A stretch of DNA of 64,000 bases from Stenotrophomonas sp. ZAC14D1_NAIMI4_1 (GTDB lineage Bacteria > Pseudomonadota > Gammaproteobacteria > Xanthomonadales > Xanthomonadaceae): positions 1,328,407 to 1,392,406 of the forward strand of contig NZ_CP026001.1 in the NCBI RefSeq assembly GCF_003086775.1, written 5' to 3'. Positions 44,790-53,588 of the stretch are shown here, in pieces; position 1 is the stretch's first letter, and the number at the start of each line of letters is the position of its first letter. A program made the position numbers and the translations under genes. The notes under the pieces were generated by a model. That model was not told the origin of the DNA. It did not search any database and saw only the letters and a list, made by a program, of their open reading frames with translations.

Positions 44790-47096
44790 ATGGATATCTG
44801 GAACTGGGTCGAAAAGCTGCAGGAAGACCTGCGCCAGGCAGGCCAGGCGCAGAACGCGCACCTGCTGACCCGCCTTGCCGACGAAGTCAGTGAACTGCAG
44901 GTCGACCGCGTCGATGCGCTGCTGCCCGAGGCGCGTGCGCTGGGCAAGGCGCTGGACAATCCCTGGGTCGACGTCTATGTCGGCCACTGGGCCCTGCGCA
45001 ACCGCGTGGGCAACCGCGTCGAAGGCGAGAGCGCACTGGGCGAAGCCGTCTCGCTGTTCGAGCGCGCGCACCGCGAAGACACCCTGGAGTGCCCGCAGTC
45101 GATCTGCGTGACCCAGGATCTGGCCGCCTGCTACGGCAACATCGACGGCCCGGGCTGGGTGCCCGAGCGCATCGAAGTGTGCGATGAAACGCTGGCGCGT
45201 ATCGATCCGACCTGGGCCTGCTTCCAGTGCCTGAGCTGCGAAAAGGCCGATGCCCTGCTCGATGACGGCCGTGCGCAGGATGCACTGGATTATCTGAAGG
45301 TGCAGGCCGATGCGGTGGAAGCGCGCGGCAAGGAAGTGTTCGACAGCTTCCCGGAAATGCAGATCAAGATCCTGCTGGCCAGCGGCCGTGCCGAAGAGGC
45401 GATGGTGCTGATCGAGCAGCGCGAAGCCGAAGTGGCCGCCGCCGGCGAGTACGAACCGGCCAACTGCACGGTGCCGCGCCGCCTGTCGCGCGCCTGGGCG
45501 CTGGCCCAGCTCGGCCGCGACGAAGAAGCGCTGCAGCAGCTGGTGCCGTGGAGCGAACTGACCCCGAACACCTGGCGGCTGTGGGCCACGACGGTGGCGC
45601 TGCTGTGCAGCCGCGACCCGGCCCGCAACACCTGGAACCTGGGCACGCGTTTCAACACCATCATCGAGCACTTCGCCAGCGTCGGCGCGCACCGCCTGGT
45701 GATCGAGCTGGCGGCACTGAGCCTGGAACTGGCCCTGCAGCGCGGCGCGCGCTGGGTGGCACAGCGCCAGCTCGGCCTGGCCCGTACCCATCTGGCGCAG
45801 CTGCGCCAGGATCGGGGTGCCAGCGAGCGCGTGGCCGGCCTGGCCGCACGCATCGACGCACTGCCCGAGGTGGAACCGCTGCCGGTGCCGGCGTCCGAAC
45901 TGCTGGCCTGGCTGGAAGCGCGCGGCGAGCAGGACCAGTCGCGCGATCCCGAGCGCGAAGCGCAGTGGCTGCTGCAGGCGCACGCGCAGTGCCCGGACGA
46001 CGAAGCGCTGGCCGAGGTGGCCGCATCGGCGCTCAATGCCTGTGGTGCGCAGGCCGAGGCGCGCGCGCTGCTGTGGGACTTCGTGCGTGCCCATGCCCAT
46101 GAAGATGGTGCTGCTGCCTACACCCTGATGCGCTGGTTGACCGAGCAGGGCGACGACGATGGCCTGCGCCGCCTGGCTGACACCTATCGCGGCAGCGTGC
46201 CGGTGTTCGCGCACTGGTGCGAGGTGCAGCGCGCACGCCGCGTGTCCGACTGGCCGGCGCTGGAGCAGGCCGCGCAGGCGCTGCTGGCGCTGTCGCCGGG
46301 TTCGCACGGCGCACGTGGCACGCTGGCCCGCATGTACATGGAAACCGGCCGCTTCAGCGATGCACAGGCCTGCTACGCGCAGCTGGTGGAGACGCTGGAA
46401 GATGCCAACGCCGCGCACTGGGACCACATGAGCGCGGCCAGTGCCGCAGGCGACTGGGAGGCGGTGCGCCGCTCGGCCGCTGCCATCGGCATGGAGCTGA
46501 CCAGCCAGGACGGCGTGGTCGAGGAACCTTGGGGCTGGGTGATCATCCGCAGCCTGGAACAGGGCGAGCCGATGGAGTACTACGCACGCCGCACCGGCCC
46601 GGTGACCGCGCGCATCGTCGAGAACGCACCGGCCAACCGTGCCCAGCAGGTGGGCGACTGGGTGGTGTTCGATGCCGCGCTGGTGCATCCGGCGCCGGAG
46701 GAAGAAGAGCAGCGTCAGCACTTCATCCCGACCTATGCGCAGGTGCACGTGCTGGAGCGCGGCGGCTTCGAGCGCAGCTGGCTGATCGACGGCGCGCACC
46801 CGGGCGAGGAGGCCTGGAACGCATTCGTGGAAGGCGCCGAAGCGCAGGGCTGGCAGGTCTGGGCGCACAGCCGCCCCGACTACACCGTGACCGATCCGGA
46901 TGCGGAGGAGGGCACCCTGCCGGGCCTGCTGTTCACCGTGGCCCAGCCGCAGGGGCATGCGCCGCTGGCGCTGCATCGTTACCTGCAGCAGTCCACCGCC
47001 GGCTGGTCGCACCCGCAGTGCTGGCTGCGCCTGGCTGAAGCCTGTGACCAGGAACGGCAGCCGCACCTGGATGTGATCGAGCGGTACGGCCTGTAG
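44790..47096 (+). CDS. TPR-like protein paired with the HSP90-like ATPase
   Basis: A soluble protein of 768 aa, mostly helical repeats of tetratricopeptide character. Examples are LLASGRAEEAMVLIEQREAE, AWALAQLGRDEEALQQLVPW and MYMETGRFSDAQACYAQLVE. The last 180 residues form a different alpha/beta domain (PMEYYARRTGPVTARIVENA, GDWVVFDAALV). No signal peptide. It lies 56 nt after the HSP90-like gene with its own CAGGAG site and is probably co-transcribed. A TPR protein next to an HSP90 suggests a client adaptor or co-chaperone, but that is inference. Confidence 0.7.
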   Translation: MDIWNWVEKLQEDLRQAGQAQNAHLLTRLADEVSELQVDRVDALLPEARALGKALDNPWVDVYVGHWALRNRVGNRVEGESALGEAVSLFERAHREDTLECPQSICVTQDLAACYGNIDGPGWVPERIEVCDETLARIDPTWACFQCLSCEKADALLDDGRAQDALDYLKVQADAVEARGKEVFDSFPEMQIKILLASGRAEEAMVLIEQREAEVAAAGEYEPANCTVPRRLSRAWALAQLGRDEEALQQLVPWSELTPNTWRLWATTVALLCSRDPARNTWNLGTRFNTIIEHFASVGAHRLVIELAALSLELALQRGARWVAQRQLGLARTHLAQLRQDRGASERVAGLAARIDALPEVEPLPVPASELLAWLEARGEQDQSRDPEREAQWLLQAHAQCPDDEALAEVAASALNACGAQAEARALLWDFVRAHAHEDGAAAYTLMRWLTEQGDDDGLRRLADTYRGSVPVFAHWCEVQRARRVSDWPALEQAAQALLALSPGSHGARGTLARMYMETGRFSDAQACYAQLVETLEDANAAHWDHMSAASAAGDWEAVRRSAAAIGMELTSQDGVVEEPWGWVIIRSLEQGEPMEYYARRTGPVTARIVENAPANRAQQVGDWVVFDAALVHPAPEEEEQRQHFIPTYAQVHVLERGGFERSWLIDGAHPGEEAWNAFVEGAEAQGWQVWAHSRPDYTVTDPDAEEGTLPGLLFTVAQPQGHAPLALHRYLQQSTAGWSHPQCWLRLAEACDQERQPHLDVIERYGL

Positions 47097-47116
47097 GTTT
47101 CACCGCGCTGCGCGCT

Positions 47117-47253
47117 CGCCGGGCATGGCCCGGCGCTACCCCCGCGCGAATCCGGTAGCGCCGGGCCATGCCCGGCGTCCCCAGCGAATCCGGTAGCGCC
47201 GGGCCATGCCCGGCGTCCCCAGCAAATCCGGTAGCGCCGGGCCATGCCCGGCG
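47117..47253. repeat. SMAG cluster with three 38-bp tandem copies
   Basis: One inverted unit (CGCCGGGCATGGCCCGGCG + CTAC) is followed by three direct copies of a 38-bp unit. GTAG occurs at 47155, 47193 and 47231, each followed by CGCCGGGCCATGCCCGGCG and a spacer of the TCCCCAGCGAATCCG type. The copies are nearly identical, so amplification is recent. Confidence 0.88.
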
Positions 47254-47275
47254 TCCCCGCCTCAAGGAGAAAACC

Positions 47276-47743
47276 ATGCGGAACACACGGATGTTGATGA
47301 TCGCCAGCCTGCTGCTGGCCCCGGCCGCGTACGCTGCACCGGCCTGCGAGGATGCGGCGGGCGTGGCCCGTGCGTTCTTCGAGGCCACCTCCGGTGACGA
47401 CGGCCGCGTGCTGGACGCGCCGCCGGCCCTGGTCAGCCCGGCCTTCGCCAAGGCGCTGCGCGAGGAGCGTGCCTGCCAGGTACGCGAGGAGGGCATCTGC
47501 ACGATCGATTCGGACCCCTGGCTGGATGGCCAGGACGGCGAGATCGACAGCGCCGTGCGCTACGGCTGGAAGCCCGTCTCGGCCACGGCCGGTGAGGTCA
47601 CGCTGAGCTACTCGGTGTGGAAGAGCGCCCACCTCACCCGCCTGCCGATGGTCCGCCACGGCAAGGGCTGCTGGCAGGTGGACGACGTGATCACCAACGG
47701 CGGCCAGTCGGTGCGGAAGATCCTCGCCCAGCCCATCCCCTGA
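47276..47743 (+). CDS. Secreted small protein (DUF3828-like)
   Basis: A periplasmic protein of 155 aa. The signal peptide (about 1-20) ends in PAAYAAPAC. The core (ARAFFEATSGDDGRVLD ... VSPAFAKAL) and the closing part (KGCWQVDDVITNGGQSVRKI) resemble DUF3828/NTF2-like secreted proteins. AAGGAGA at 47264-47270 supports ATG 47276. Function unknown. It is flanked by SMAG clusters on both sides. Confidence 0.65.
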   Translation: MRNTRMLMIASLLLAPAAYAAPACEDAAGVARAFFEATSGDDGRVLDAPPALVSPAFAKALREERACQVREEGICTIDSDPWLDGQDGEIDSAVRYGWKPVSATAGEVTLSYSVWKSAHLTRLPMVRHGKGCWQVDDVITNGGQSVRKILAQPIP

Positions 47744-47745
47744 AG

Positions 47746-47834
47746 GTAGTGCCGGCCGCTGGCCGGCAATGGCATGGGATTGTGTTGCCGGCCAGCGGCC
47801 GGCACTACCGTGGGTGCCGACCGTCGGCCGGCAC
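47746..47834. repeat. SMAG cluster
   Basis: GTAG at 47746 (TGCCGGCCGCTGGCCGGCA), an inverted unit ending in CTAC at 47805-47808, and a half-unit TGCCGACCGTCGGCCGGCA. It lies between the convergent secreted-protein gene and the CcsA-like gene. Confidence 0.85.
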
Positions 47835-47838
47835 GCCT

Positions 47839-48633
47839 TTACCGCGTATGCCCGAACACCAGTTCGATCACGAACTGGCTGCCGAAGAACGCCAGCAGCA
47901 GCAACAGCATTGCCGACAGCGTCCAGTGCACCGCCTTCACCCCGCGCCAGCCGTAGCGGCGGCGGCCGATCAGCAGCACGCCGAACACGATCCACGACAG
48001 CACGCTGAGCACGGTCTTGTGCACCAGCTTCTGCGCCAGCAGGTCATCGACGAACAGCACGCCGGTGACCAGGGTGAGGGTGAGCAGGGCGAAGCCCACG
48101 GTGATGACCCGGAACAGCAGTGCTTCCAGGTCGGCCAGCGGCGGCAGCGCACGCAGCCACGGGCGGAATTCACGGCGGCGCAGCGCCCGTTCCTGCAGCC
48201 ACAGCATGATCGCCAGCAGGGCGGCGATGCTCAGCGTGGCGTAGGCCAGCAGCGCCAGCCAGGCGTGGCTGGCCAGGCGCCAGCCCAGCAGCTTGCTCGG
48301 TTCGTGGCCATAGCCGTGGTAGACCGCCAGCAGCAGCGCGGCCAGCGGGAACACCACCACGCCCAGCGCCGACATGCGCCCGCGCGCGCCCACCAGCGAG
48401 GTCAGCCAGGCCATGCCCAGGCCGACCAGCGACAGCGCGGCGAAGAAATGCATGTCCGGGCCGCCGGTCGTGCGCATCGCCACCAGCACGTGGTAACCGC
48501 CGTGCAGCAGCATGGCCGGCAGCGCCGGCCACAACCAGACGGGCGAGCCGACGGCATCATCGCGGCCAAGCGCACGCACCAGCAGGGCGCTGGCGGCCAG
48601 ATAGAGCAGGGCGGCGATGAGAACGATTAACAT
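47839..48633 (-). CDS. CcsA/YpjD-like inner-membrane protein
   Basis: A protein of 264 aa with about eight hydrophobic helices. The pattern PSKLLGWRLASHAWLALLAY and LVTGVLFVDDLLAQKLVHKT matches the cytochrome c assembly (CcsA/YpjD) superfamily, often found divergent from ffh in proteobacteria. Conserved His residues (HGGYH, ASHAW, LVHKT, AVHW) could be haem ligands, as in this superfamily. The exact role of YpjD proteins is not settled. ATG 48633 is 122 nt from the ffh start on the other strand. Confidence 0.82.
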   Translation of the reverse strand: MLIVLIAALLYLAASALLVRALGRDDAVGSPVWLWPALPAMLLHGGYHVLVAMRTTGGPDMHFFAALSLVGLGMAWLTSLVGARGRMSALGVVVFPLAALLLAVYHGYGHEPSKLLGWRLASHAWLALLAYATLSIAALLAIMLWLQERALRRREFRPWLRALPPLADLEALLFRVITVGFALLTLTLVTGVLFVDDLLAQKLVHKTVLSVLSWIVFGVLLIGRRRYGWRGVKAVHWTLSAMLLLLLAFFGSQFVIELVFGHTR

Positions 48634-48755
48634 CGTTGCAGTTTCGCATACCCCCGGGATGCTGGCGACGGCCCCGTGGTCGCAGCCCGGCAGGGTGGAC
48701 GGACCCGCTATACTGTCTGCCTTATTGTCCCCCGCTTTCAGACAGGTTGCGCCGC

Positions 48756-50132
48756 ATGTTCGAGTCCCTGACCCAGCGCCTTTCCGGCACCATCGAGCGC
48801 CTGCGTGGCCGTGGCCGCCTGACCGAGGAGAACATCCGCGAGGCGACCCGCGAAGTACGCATCGCGCTGCTTGAGGCCGACGTCGCATTGCCGGTGGTGC
48901 AGGCCCTGATCGAGCGCATCAAGGTGCGTGCGGTCGGCCAGGAAGTGCTGAAGTCGCTGACCCCGGGCCAGGCCCTCATCAAGGTCGTGCGCGACGAGCT
49001 GACCGCGGTGATGGGCGCCGAAGCCAGCGACCTGAACCTCAATGTTCCCGCCCCGGCCATCATCCTGATGGCAGGCCTGCAGGGCGCCGGCAAGACCACC
49101 ACGGTGGGCAAGCTGGCCAAGCACCTGAAGGAAAAGCGCAAGAAGAAGGTGATGGTGGTCTCGGCCGACGTCTACCGTCCGGCCGCGATCGAACAGCTGA
49201 AGACCCTGGCCGAGCAGGTCGGCGTGCTGTTCTTCCCGTCCAGCGCCGACCAGAAGCCGGAAGCCATCGTGCGCGCGGCCATCGACGATGCACGCAGGTC
49301 GTTCGTAGACGTGCTGCTGGTCGATACCGCCGGCCGCCTGGCCATCGACGAAGCGATGATGGCCGAGATCAAGGCCCTGCACGCGGCGGTCAACCCGGCT
49401 GAAACCCTGTTCGTGGTCGACGCCATGACCGGCCAGGACGCGGCCAACACCGCCAAGGCTTTCGGTGATGCGCTGCCGCTGACCGGCGTGGTGCTGACCA
49501 AGACCGACGGTGACGCCCGTGGCGGTGCCGCGCTGAGCGTGCGCTACATCACCGGCAAGCCGATCAAGTTCGTCGGTGTCAGCGAAAAGCCGGAAGGCCT
49601 GGACGTGTTCCACCCGGACCGTATCGCCAGCCGCATCCTGGACATGGGCGACGTGCTGTCGCTGGTCGAGCAGGTCGAGCAGCAGGTCGACAAGGACAAG
49701 GCCGCCAAGCTGGCCGAGAAGGTCGCCAAGGGCAAGAAGTTCGACCTGAACGACATGCGCGACCAGCTCGAGCAGATGCAGAACATGGGCGGCATCGGCG
49801 GCCTGATGGACAAGCTGCCGGGCCTGGGCAACATCCCCGAGCACCTGAAGCAGCAGGTCAGCCAGGGCAAGGAAGTGCCGCGCATGATCGCCATCATCAG
49901 TTCGATGACCAAGAAGGAACGGCGCAACCCGAACCTGCTCAACGGCTCGCGCCGCGCGCGCATCGCCAAGGGCTCGGGCGTGACCCCGGCCGACGTCAAC
50001 AAGCTCATGAAGCAGTACATGCAGATGGAAAAGATGATGAGCAAGATGGCCGGCGGTGGCATGAAGGGCATGATGCGCAGCATGAAGGGCATGATGGGCG
50101 CCATGGGCGGCCGCGGCCTGCCGTTCCGTTGA
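48756..50132 (+). CDS. ffh: Signal recognition particle GTPase Ffh
   Basis: SRP54 homologue that targets nascent membrane proteins to FtsY, 458 aa. The N domain begins MFESLTQRLSGTIERLRG. The G domain has GLQGAGKTTTVGKLAKHL, DTAGR, TKTDGDARGGAALS. The C-terminal M domain is methionine-rich (MKQYMQMEKMMSKM). ATG 48756 fits the family. A TATACT at 48709-48714 is a plausible -10 element; no good -35 is seen. Confidence 0.97.
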   Translation: MFESLTQRLSGTIERLRGRGRLTEENIREATREVRIALLEADVALPVVQALIERIKVRAVGQEVLKSLTPGQALIKVVRDELTAVMGAEASDLNLNVPAPAIILMAGLQGAGKTTTVGKLAKHLKEKRKKKVMVVSADVYRPAAIEQLKTLAEQVGVLFFPSSADQKPEAIVRAAIDDARRSFVDVLLVDTAGRLAIDEAMMAEIKALHAAVNPAETLFVVDAMTGQDAANTAKAFGDALPLTGVVLTKTDGDARGGAALSVRYITGKPIKFVGVSEKPEGLDVFHPDRIASRILDMGDVLSLVEQVEQQVDKDKAAKLAEKVAKGKKFDLNDMRDQLEQMQNMGGIGGLMDKLPGLGNIPEHLKQQVSQGKEVPRMIAIISSMTKKERRNPNLLNGSRRARIAKGSGVTPADVNKLMKQYMQMEKMMSKMAGGGMKGMMRSMKGMMGAMGGRGLPFR

Positions 50133-50223
50133 TGCCGGAGGGCGGCGCGGGTGCCGGGATCGGCACTTGCGTGGCCTTGGCTGTATTGCTTGACTACGCG
50201 CTACATCTGACAAGGGAATGCTG

Positions 50224-50658
50224 ATGAACAAGTCGATCATGGTGATGGCGCTGGCCTTGGCGCTGGTTGCCTGCAAGGACGACACCTCGATGTCGCAGAA
50301 GGCCGGCAGCGCCATCAGCGGCACCGCCGCCGATTTCGTGGCCGGGCTGGGCGAAGGCGTGGACAAGAAGATGAACGTGACGCTGCAGGTCGATCCGGGC
50401 CTGGCCGCGCACGGGCTCACGGTCACCTTGGGCAAGAGCCGTGGCATGGGCTCCAAGGAAGCGGCGGTCTACGTCGTGGCTGACAAGGCATTCAAGGGCA
50501 AACTGGTGGCACGCGCGCTGGACGGCGAGGGTGCCGAGATCGGCCGTGCCAGTGCCGAAGAGGAATTCGCGGCCGACGACGCGCGCTATGTGACCTTCCA
50601 GTTCAACGAGGAAATGGACAGCCAGCTGGTCCGCACCTACGCGGTGTCGGCACGCTGA
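50224..50658 (+). CDS. Small putative lipoprotein
   Basis: A protein of 144 aa. The signal peptide has the lipobox LVAC (Cys at residue 17), so it is lipidated; the +2 residue is Lys. The mature part is a single small domain ([38 protein letters not shown]) of unknown function. An ATG two codons earlier (50218) is less likely. It follows ffh by 91 nt and is bounded downstream by a SMAG pair. Confidence 0.7.
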   Translation: MNKSIMVMALALALVACKDDTSMSQKAGSAISGTAADFVAGLGEGVDKKMNVTLQVDPGLAAHGLTVTLGKSRGMGSKEAAVYVVADKAFKGKLVARALDGEGAEIGRASAEEEFAADDARYVTFQFNEEMDSQLVRTYAVSAR

Positions 50659-50669
50659 GCCGCGCCCCC

Positions 50670-50729
50670 GTAGAGTCGAGCTTGCTCGACTGCGGCAGGC
50701 GCACGACAGTCGAGCAAGCTCGACTCTAC
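50670..50729. repeat. SMAG inverted pair
   Basis: GTAG at 50670 (AGTCGAGCTTGCTCGACT palindrome) and an inverted unit ending in CTAC at 50726-50729, with CGGCAGGCGCACG between them. Same sub-type as at 9833. Confidence 0.88.
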
Positions 50730-50776
50730 CCCTCTCATGCGCGCACCATGGGGGCCTGTCCGAAACGATAGGCCCC

Positions 50777-51853
50777 ATGCAGATGTCTGCTGTTATTTCC
50801 CGCGCCGAGGCGTTCTGCCAGCGCTTCGGCGTTTCCGTACCGATCCTGCTGGCGCCGATGGCTGGTGCCTGTCCGGTGCCGCTGTCGGCCGCGCTGGCCA
50901 ATGCCGGCAGCATGGGCGCGATGGGGGCGGTGCTGTCGCCGGCCGATGATATCGGCCGCTGGATGGACGATTTCCGCGCCGCGTCCGCAGGCCCGGCACA
51001 GGTGAACCTGTGGCTGCCGGATCCGTCGCCCGCCCGTGACGTCACCGCCGAAGCGGCCAGCCGTGCCTTCCTCGCGCAGTGGGGGCCGGAGGTGCCTGCC
51101 AGCGCCGCCGACGCCACGCCGGCCGATTTCGACGAACAGTTCGCGGCGCTGCTCGCTGCGCGCCCGGCCGTGGCCTCGACCATCATGGGCGTGCTGTCGC
51201 CGCGCCACGTGCAGCAGTTGAAGGACGCCGGCATTGCCTGGATCGCCTGCGCGACCACGCTGGCCGAAGCGCGCGCCGCGCAGGACGCGGGTGCTGACGC
51301 GGTGGTGGCGCAGGGCGCCGAAGCCGGTGGCCATCGTGGCGCGTTTGATCCCAGCCTGGCCGAGCGCCAGCTGGTAGGCCTGTTCGCGCTGCTGCCCCGC
51401 CTGGCCGACCACCTGCAGATACCGGTGATCGCCGCCGGCGGCATTGCCGATGGGCGCGGCATCGCGGCCGCACTGACCCTCGGCGCCAGCGCAGTGCAGA
51501 TCGGCACCGCCTTCCTGCGTACACCGGAAGCGGCGATCGCTTCGGCGTGGGCGGACGGGCTGGCCGCGAGCGAACCCGAAGACATCTGGCCGACCCGCGC
51601 CTTCAGTGGCCGCCTGGGCCGTGGCCTGGCAACGCCATACGTGCGTGCCGCTGTTGCCGAAGGCGCTCCGGCGCCGCGCCCGTATCCGGTGCAGCGCGGC
51701 CTGACCGCGCCGATGCGCAAGCAGGCGGCGCAGGAAAACCGCCTGGCTGCGATGCAGGCCTGGGCAGGGCAGTCGGCATGGATGGCACCGGCGCAACCGG
51801 CGGCCGACGTGCTGCGCGGCATGTGGCAACAGGCGCAGGCCCTGCTGCGATGA
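50777..51853 (+). CDS. Nitronate monooxygenase family flavoprotein
   Basis: An FMN-dependent TIM-barrel enzyme of 358 aa (2-nitropropane dioxygenase/nitronate monooxygenase family). Visible are [15 protein letters not shown] at the N-terminus, [18 protein letters not shown] with the catalytic-type His, and [20 protein letters not shown] then [14 protein letters not shown] for flavin phosphate binding. The stop overlaps the ATG of the aminotransferase gene (ATGA). It may detoxify nitronates; the substrate is not evident. Confidence 0.88.
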   Translation: MQMSAVISRAEAFCQRFGVSVPILLAPMAGACPVPLSAALANAGSMGAMGAVLSPADDIGRWMDDFRAASAGPAQVNLWLPDPSPARDVTAEAASRAFLAQWGPEVPASAADATPADFDEQFAALLAARPAVASTIMGVLSPRHVQQLKDAGIAWIACATTLAEARAAQDAGADAVVAQGAEAGGHRGAFDPSLAERQLVGLFALLPRLADHLQIPVIAAGGIADGRGIAAALTLGASAVQIGTAFLRTPEAAIASAWADGLAASEPEDIWPTRAFSGRLGRGLATPYVRAAVAEGAPAPRPYPVQRGLTAPMRKQAAQENRLAAMQAWAGQSAWMAPAQPAADVLRGMWQQAQALLR

Positions 51854-52632
51854 CGGTGCTCTGCAATGGCCGGCCGGCGCAGGTGGAGGATCTGCTGCCG
51901 GCCCTGGTCAACTACGGCCACTTCACCTCGATGCAGGTGCGTGGCCACGCCGTGCAGGGGCTGGCGCTGCATCTGGCGCGGCTGTCGCAGGCGACGTCTG
52001 AACTGTTCGGCAGTGCGCTGGATGTCGTGCAGGTGCAGGCGTGGATGGCGCAGGCGCTGCAGCAGGCAGGGCAGGGCGATGCTTCGCTGCGGGTGACGGT
52101 CTATTCGCGATGCTTCGATTTCCGCAATCCGTTGGCTGCCGTGCCGGTCGATGTGCTGGTGGCGGTGTCCGCGCCGGTGGCGCTGGTCGCGCCGAAGCGG
52201 GTGCGCAGCGTGGTGTGGCAGCGCGAACTGCCGCAGATCAAGCATGTGGGTACCTTCGGCCTGTTTGCCGAGCGCCGGGCGGCGATGGCCGCGGGCTTCG
52301 ACGATGTGTTGTTCGTGTCGGCCGCAGGCGATATCAGCGAGGGCAGCACCTGGAACCTGGCGCTGCACGATGGTGAACGCCTGCTCTGGCCGCAGGCCCC
52401 GGCCCTGCGCGGGACGGCCGAGGCGTTGCTGCAGCAGTACTGGCAGGGCGCACAGGCCACGCAGCCGCTGCGGCTGGCCGAACTGACCGGTGTGAAGGCG
52501 GCCTTTGCCTGCAATGCCAGTGGCCTGTGGGCGCTGGACGCCATCGACGGGCAGGTTCTGCCGAATTCGCAGGCCCTGGCTGAACAGGGCAGGGCGGTGC
52601 TGGCGGGGGTGACGTGGGACGGTCTGGGCTGA
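51850..52632 (+). CDS. Class IV (PLP-dependent) aminotransferase or ADC lyase-like enzyme
   Basis: A fold-type IV PLP enzyme of 260 aa. The Schiff-base lysine is in [13 protein letters not shown] and the cofactor-binding Glu is in [12 protein letters not shown]. The length fits branched-chain aminotransferase-like and aminodeoxychorismate lyase-like proteins; the exact reaction is not determinable. It starts inside the stop of the nitronate monooxygenase gene, so the two are co-translated. Confidence 0.8.
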   Translation: MTVLCNGRPAQVEDLLPALVNYGHFTSMQVRGHAVQGLALHLARLSQATSELFGSALDVVQVQAWMAQALQQAGQGDASLRVTVYSRCFDFRNPLAAVPVDVLVAVSAPVALVAPKRVRSVVWQRELPQIKHVGTFGLFAERRAAMAAGFDDVLFVSAAGDISEGSTWNLALHDGERLLWPQAPALRGTAEALLQQYWQGAQATQPLRLAELTGVKAAFACNASGLWALDAIDGQVLPNSQALAEQGRAVLAGVTWDGLG

Positions 52633-52638
52633 AAGGCC

Positions 52639-52661
52639 CGCCGGGCATGGCCCGGCGCTAC
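52639..52661 (-). repeat. Single SMAG unit
   Basis: CGCCGGGCATGGCCCGGCG followed by CTAC, 7 nt after the aminotransferase stop. It is the only unit here and lies just upstream of the rpsP promoter. Confidence 0.8.
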
Positions 52662-52685
52662 CGTGAAGGCGGGCCACCCTTGGGG

Positions 52686-52714
52686 TTGGCTCGGCCGCGC
52701 TCTGCCGCTATAAT
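52686..52714 (+). promoter_or_regulatory. Promoter of the rpsP-rimM-trmD operon
   Basis: TTGGCT (52686-52691) and TATAAT (52709-52714, perfect -10) with 17 bp between. rpsP begins 49 nt after the -10. This is one of the clearest sigma-70 promoters in the window. Confidence 0.8.
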
Positions 52715-52762
52715 CGCCCGCTTACCTCGCCATCCTGGCGACTGGGCAATAGGAAAAACACC

Positions 52763-53023
52763 ATGGTCAAGATTCGACTGACCCGCGGCGGCGCCAAGAA
52801 GCGTCCGTTCTACCACATCATCGTGACCGACGTGCGCAGCGCGCGCGACGGCCGCAACATCGAGCGCGTTGGTTTCTACAACCCGGTCGCCCAGGGCGGC
52901 GAGAAGCGCATCGAGCTGGACCTGGCCCGCGTTGACCATTGGGTCAAGAACGGCGCCCAGCCGACCGAAAAGGTCCGCAACCTGATCAAGGAAGCGGCCA
53001 AGTCCCAGGCCGTCGCGGCCTGA
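52763..53023 (+). CDS. rpsP: 30S ribosomal protein S16
   Basis: S16 of 86 aa. The N-terminus [20 protein letters not shown] is diagnostic. It is the first gene of the conserved rpsP-rimM-trmD-rplS group. AATAGGAAAAAC provides the ribosome-binding site. A TTCG-loop hairpin lies between it and rimM. Confidence 0.97.
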   Translation: MVKIRLTRGGAKKRPFYHIIVTDVRSARDGRNIERVGFYNPVAQGGEKRIELDLARVDHWVKNGAQPTEKVRNLIKEAAKSQAVAA

Positions 53024-53029
53024 GTCTGA

Positions 53030-53053
53030 AGGGCCACGCTTCGGCGTGGCCCT
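53030..53053 (+). promoter_or_regulatory. Hairpin between rpsP and rimM
   Basis: AGGGCCACGC, loop TTCG, GCGTGGCCCT: a perfect 10-bp stem with a stable tetraloop, followed by CTC rather than a T-run. It is likely to partly terminate or to stabilise the rpsP end of the transcript, giving more S16 than RimM/TrmD. Confidence 0.6.
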
Positions 53054-53067
53054 CTCGGTTGACGAAG

Positions 53068-53580
53068 ATGAAAGATATCGAGCGCCGCATCCTGCTGGGC
53101 AGGGTTGTCGGCGCTTTTGGTGTGCGCGGCGAAATCAAGCTCGAGTCCTGGACCGAGCCTCGTTCCGCCATTTTCCGTTATCAGCCGTGGATCCTGCGCA
53201 GCCCCAACGGGCAGGAATCGACGCTTGAAGGCGCTCGTGGCCGTGACATCGGCAAGCACCTGGTCGCCCGGTTCCCCGGCGTCGAGGATCGCGACGTGGT
53301 CGAGGCAATGCACGGCACCGAGGTCTACGTGGCCCGCAGTGCGCTGCCGCCGCCGAACGCCGACGAGTATTACTGGGTCGATCTGGAAGGCCTGGATGTG
53401 AAGACCACCGACGGCGTTGCCCTGGGCCAGGTCTCGCACCTGTTCAGCACCGGCGCCAATGATGTGGTCGTGGTCCGTGGCGATCGCGAGCGGATGATCC
53501 CGTTCGTGCAGCCGGACTTCGTCAAGTCGGTCGACTTCGAGGCCAACCTGGTCGTGGTCGACTGGGATCCCGAGTTCTGA
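53068..53580 (+). CDS. rimM: Ribosome maturation factor RimM
   Basis: A 16S rRNA-processing protein of 170 aa that acts on the 30S head. N-terminal [20 protein letters not shown] and C-terminal PRC-barrel with [11 protein letters not shown] and [15 protein letters not shown] are typical. ATG 53068 follows the hairpin; TTGACGAAG precedes it. trmD follows within 9 nt. Confidence 0.95.
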   Translation: MKDIERRILLGRVVGAFGVRGEIKLESWTEPRSAIFRYQPWILRSPNGQESTLEGARGRDIGKHLVARFPGVEDRDVVEAMHGTEVYVARSALPPPNADEYYWVDLEGLDVKTTDGVALGQVSHLFSTGANDVVVVRGDRERMIPFVQPDFVKSVDFEANLVVVDWDPEF

Positions 53581-53588
53581 GTGTGAGC

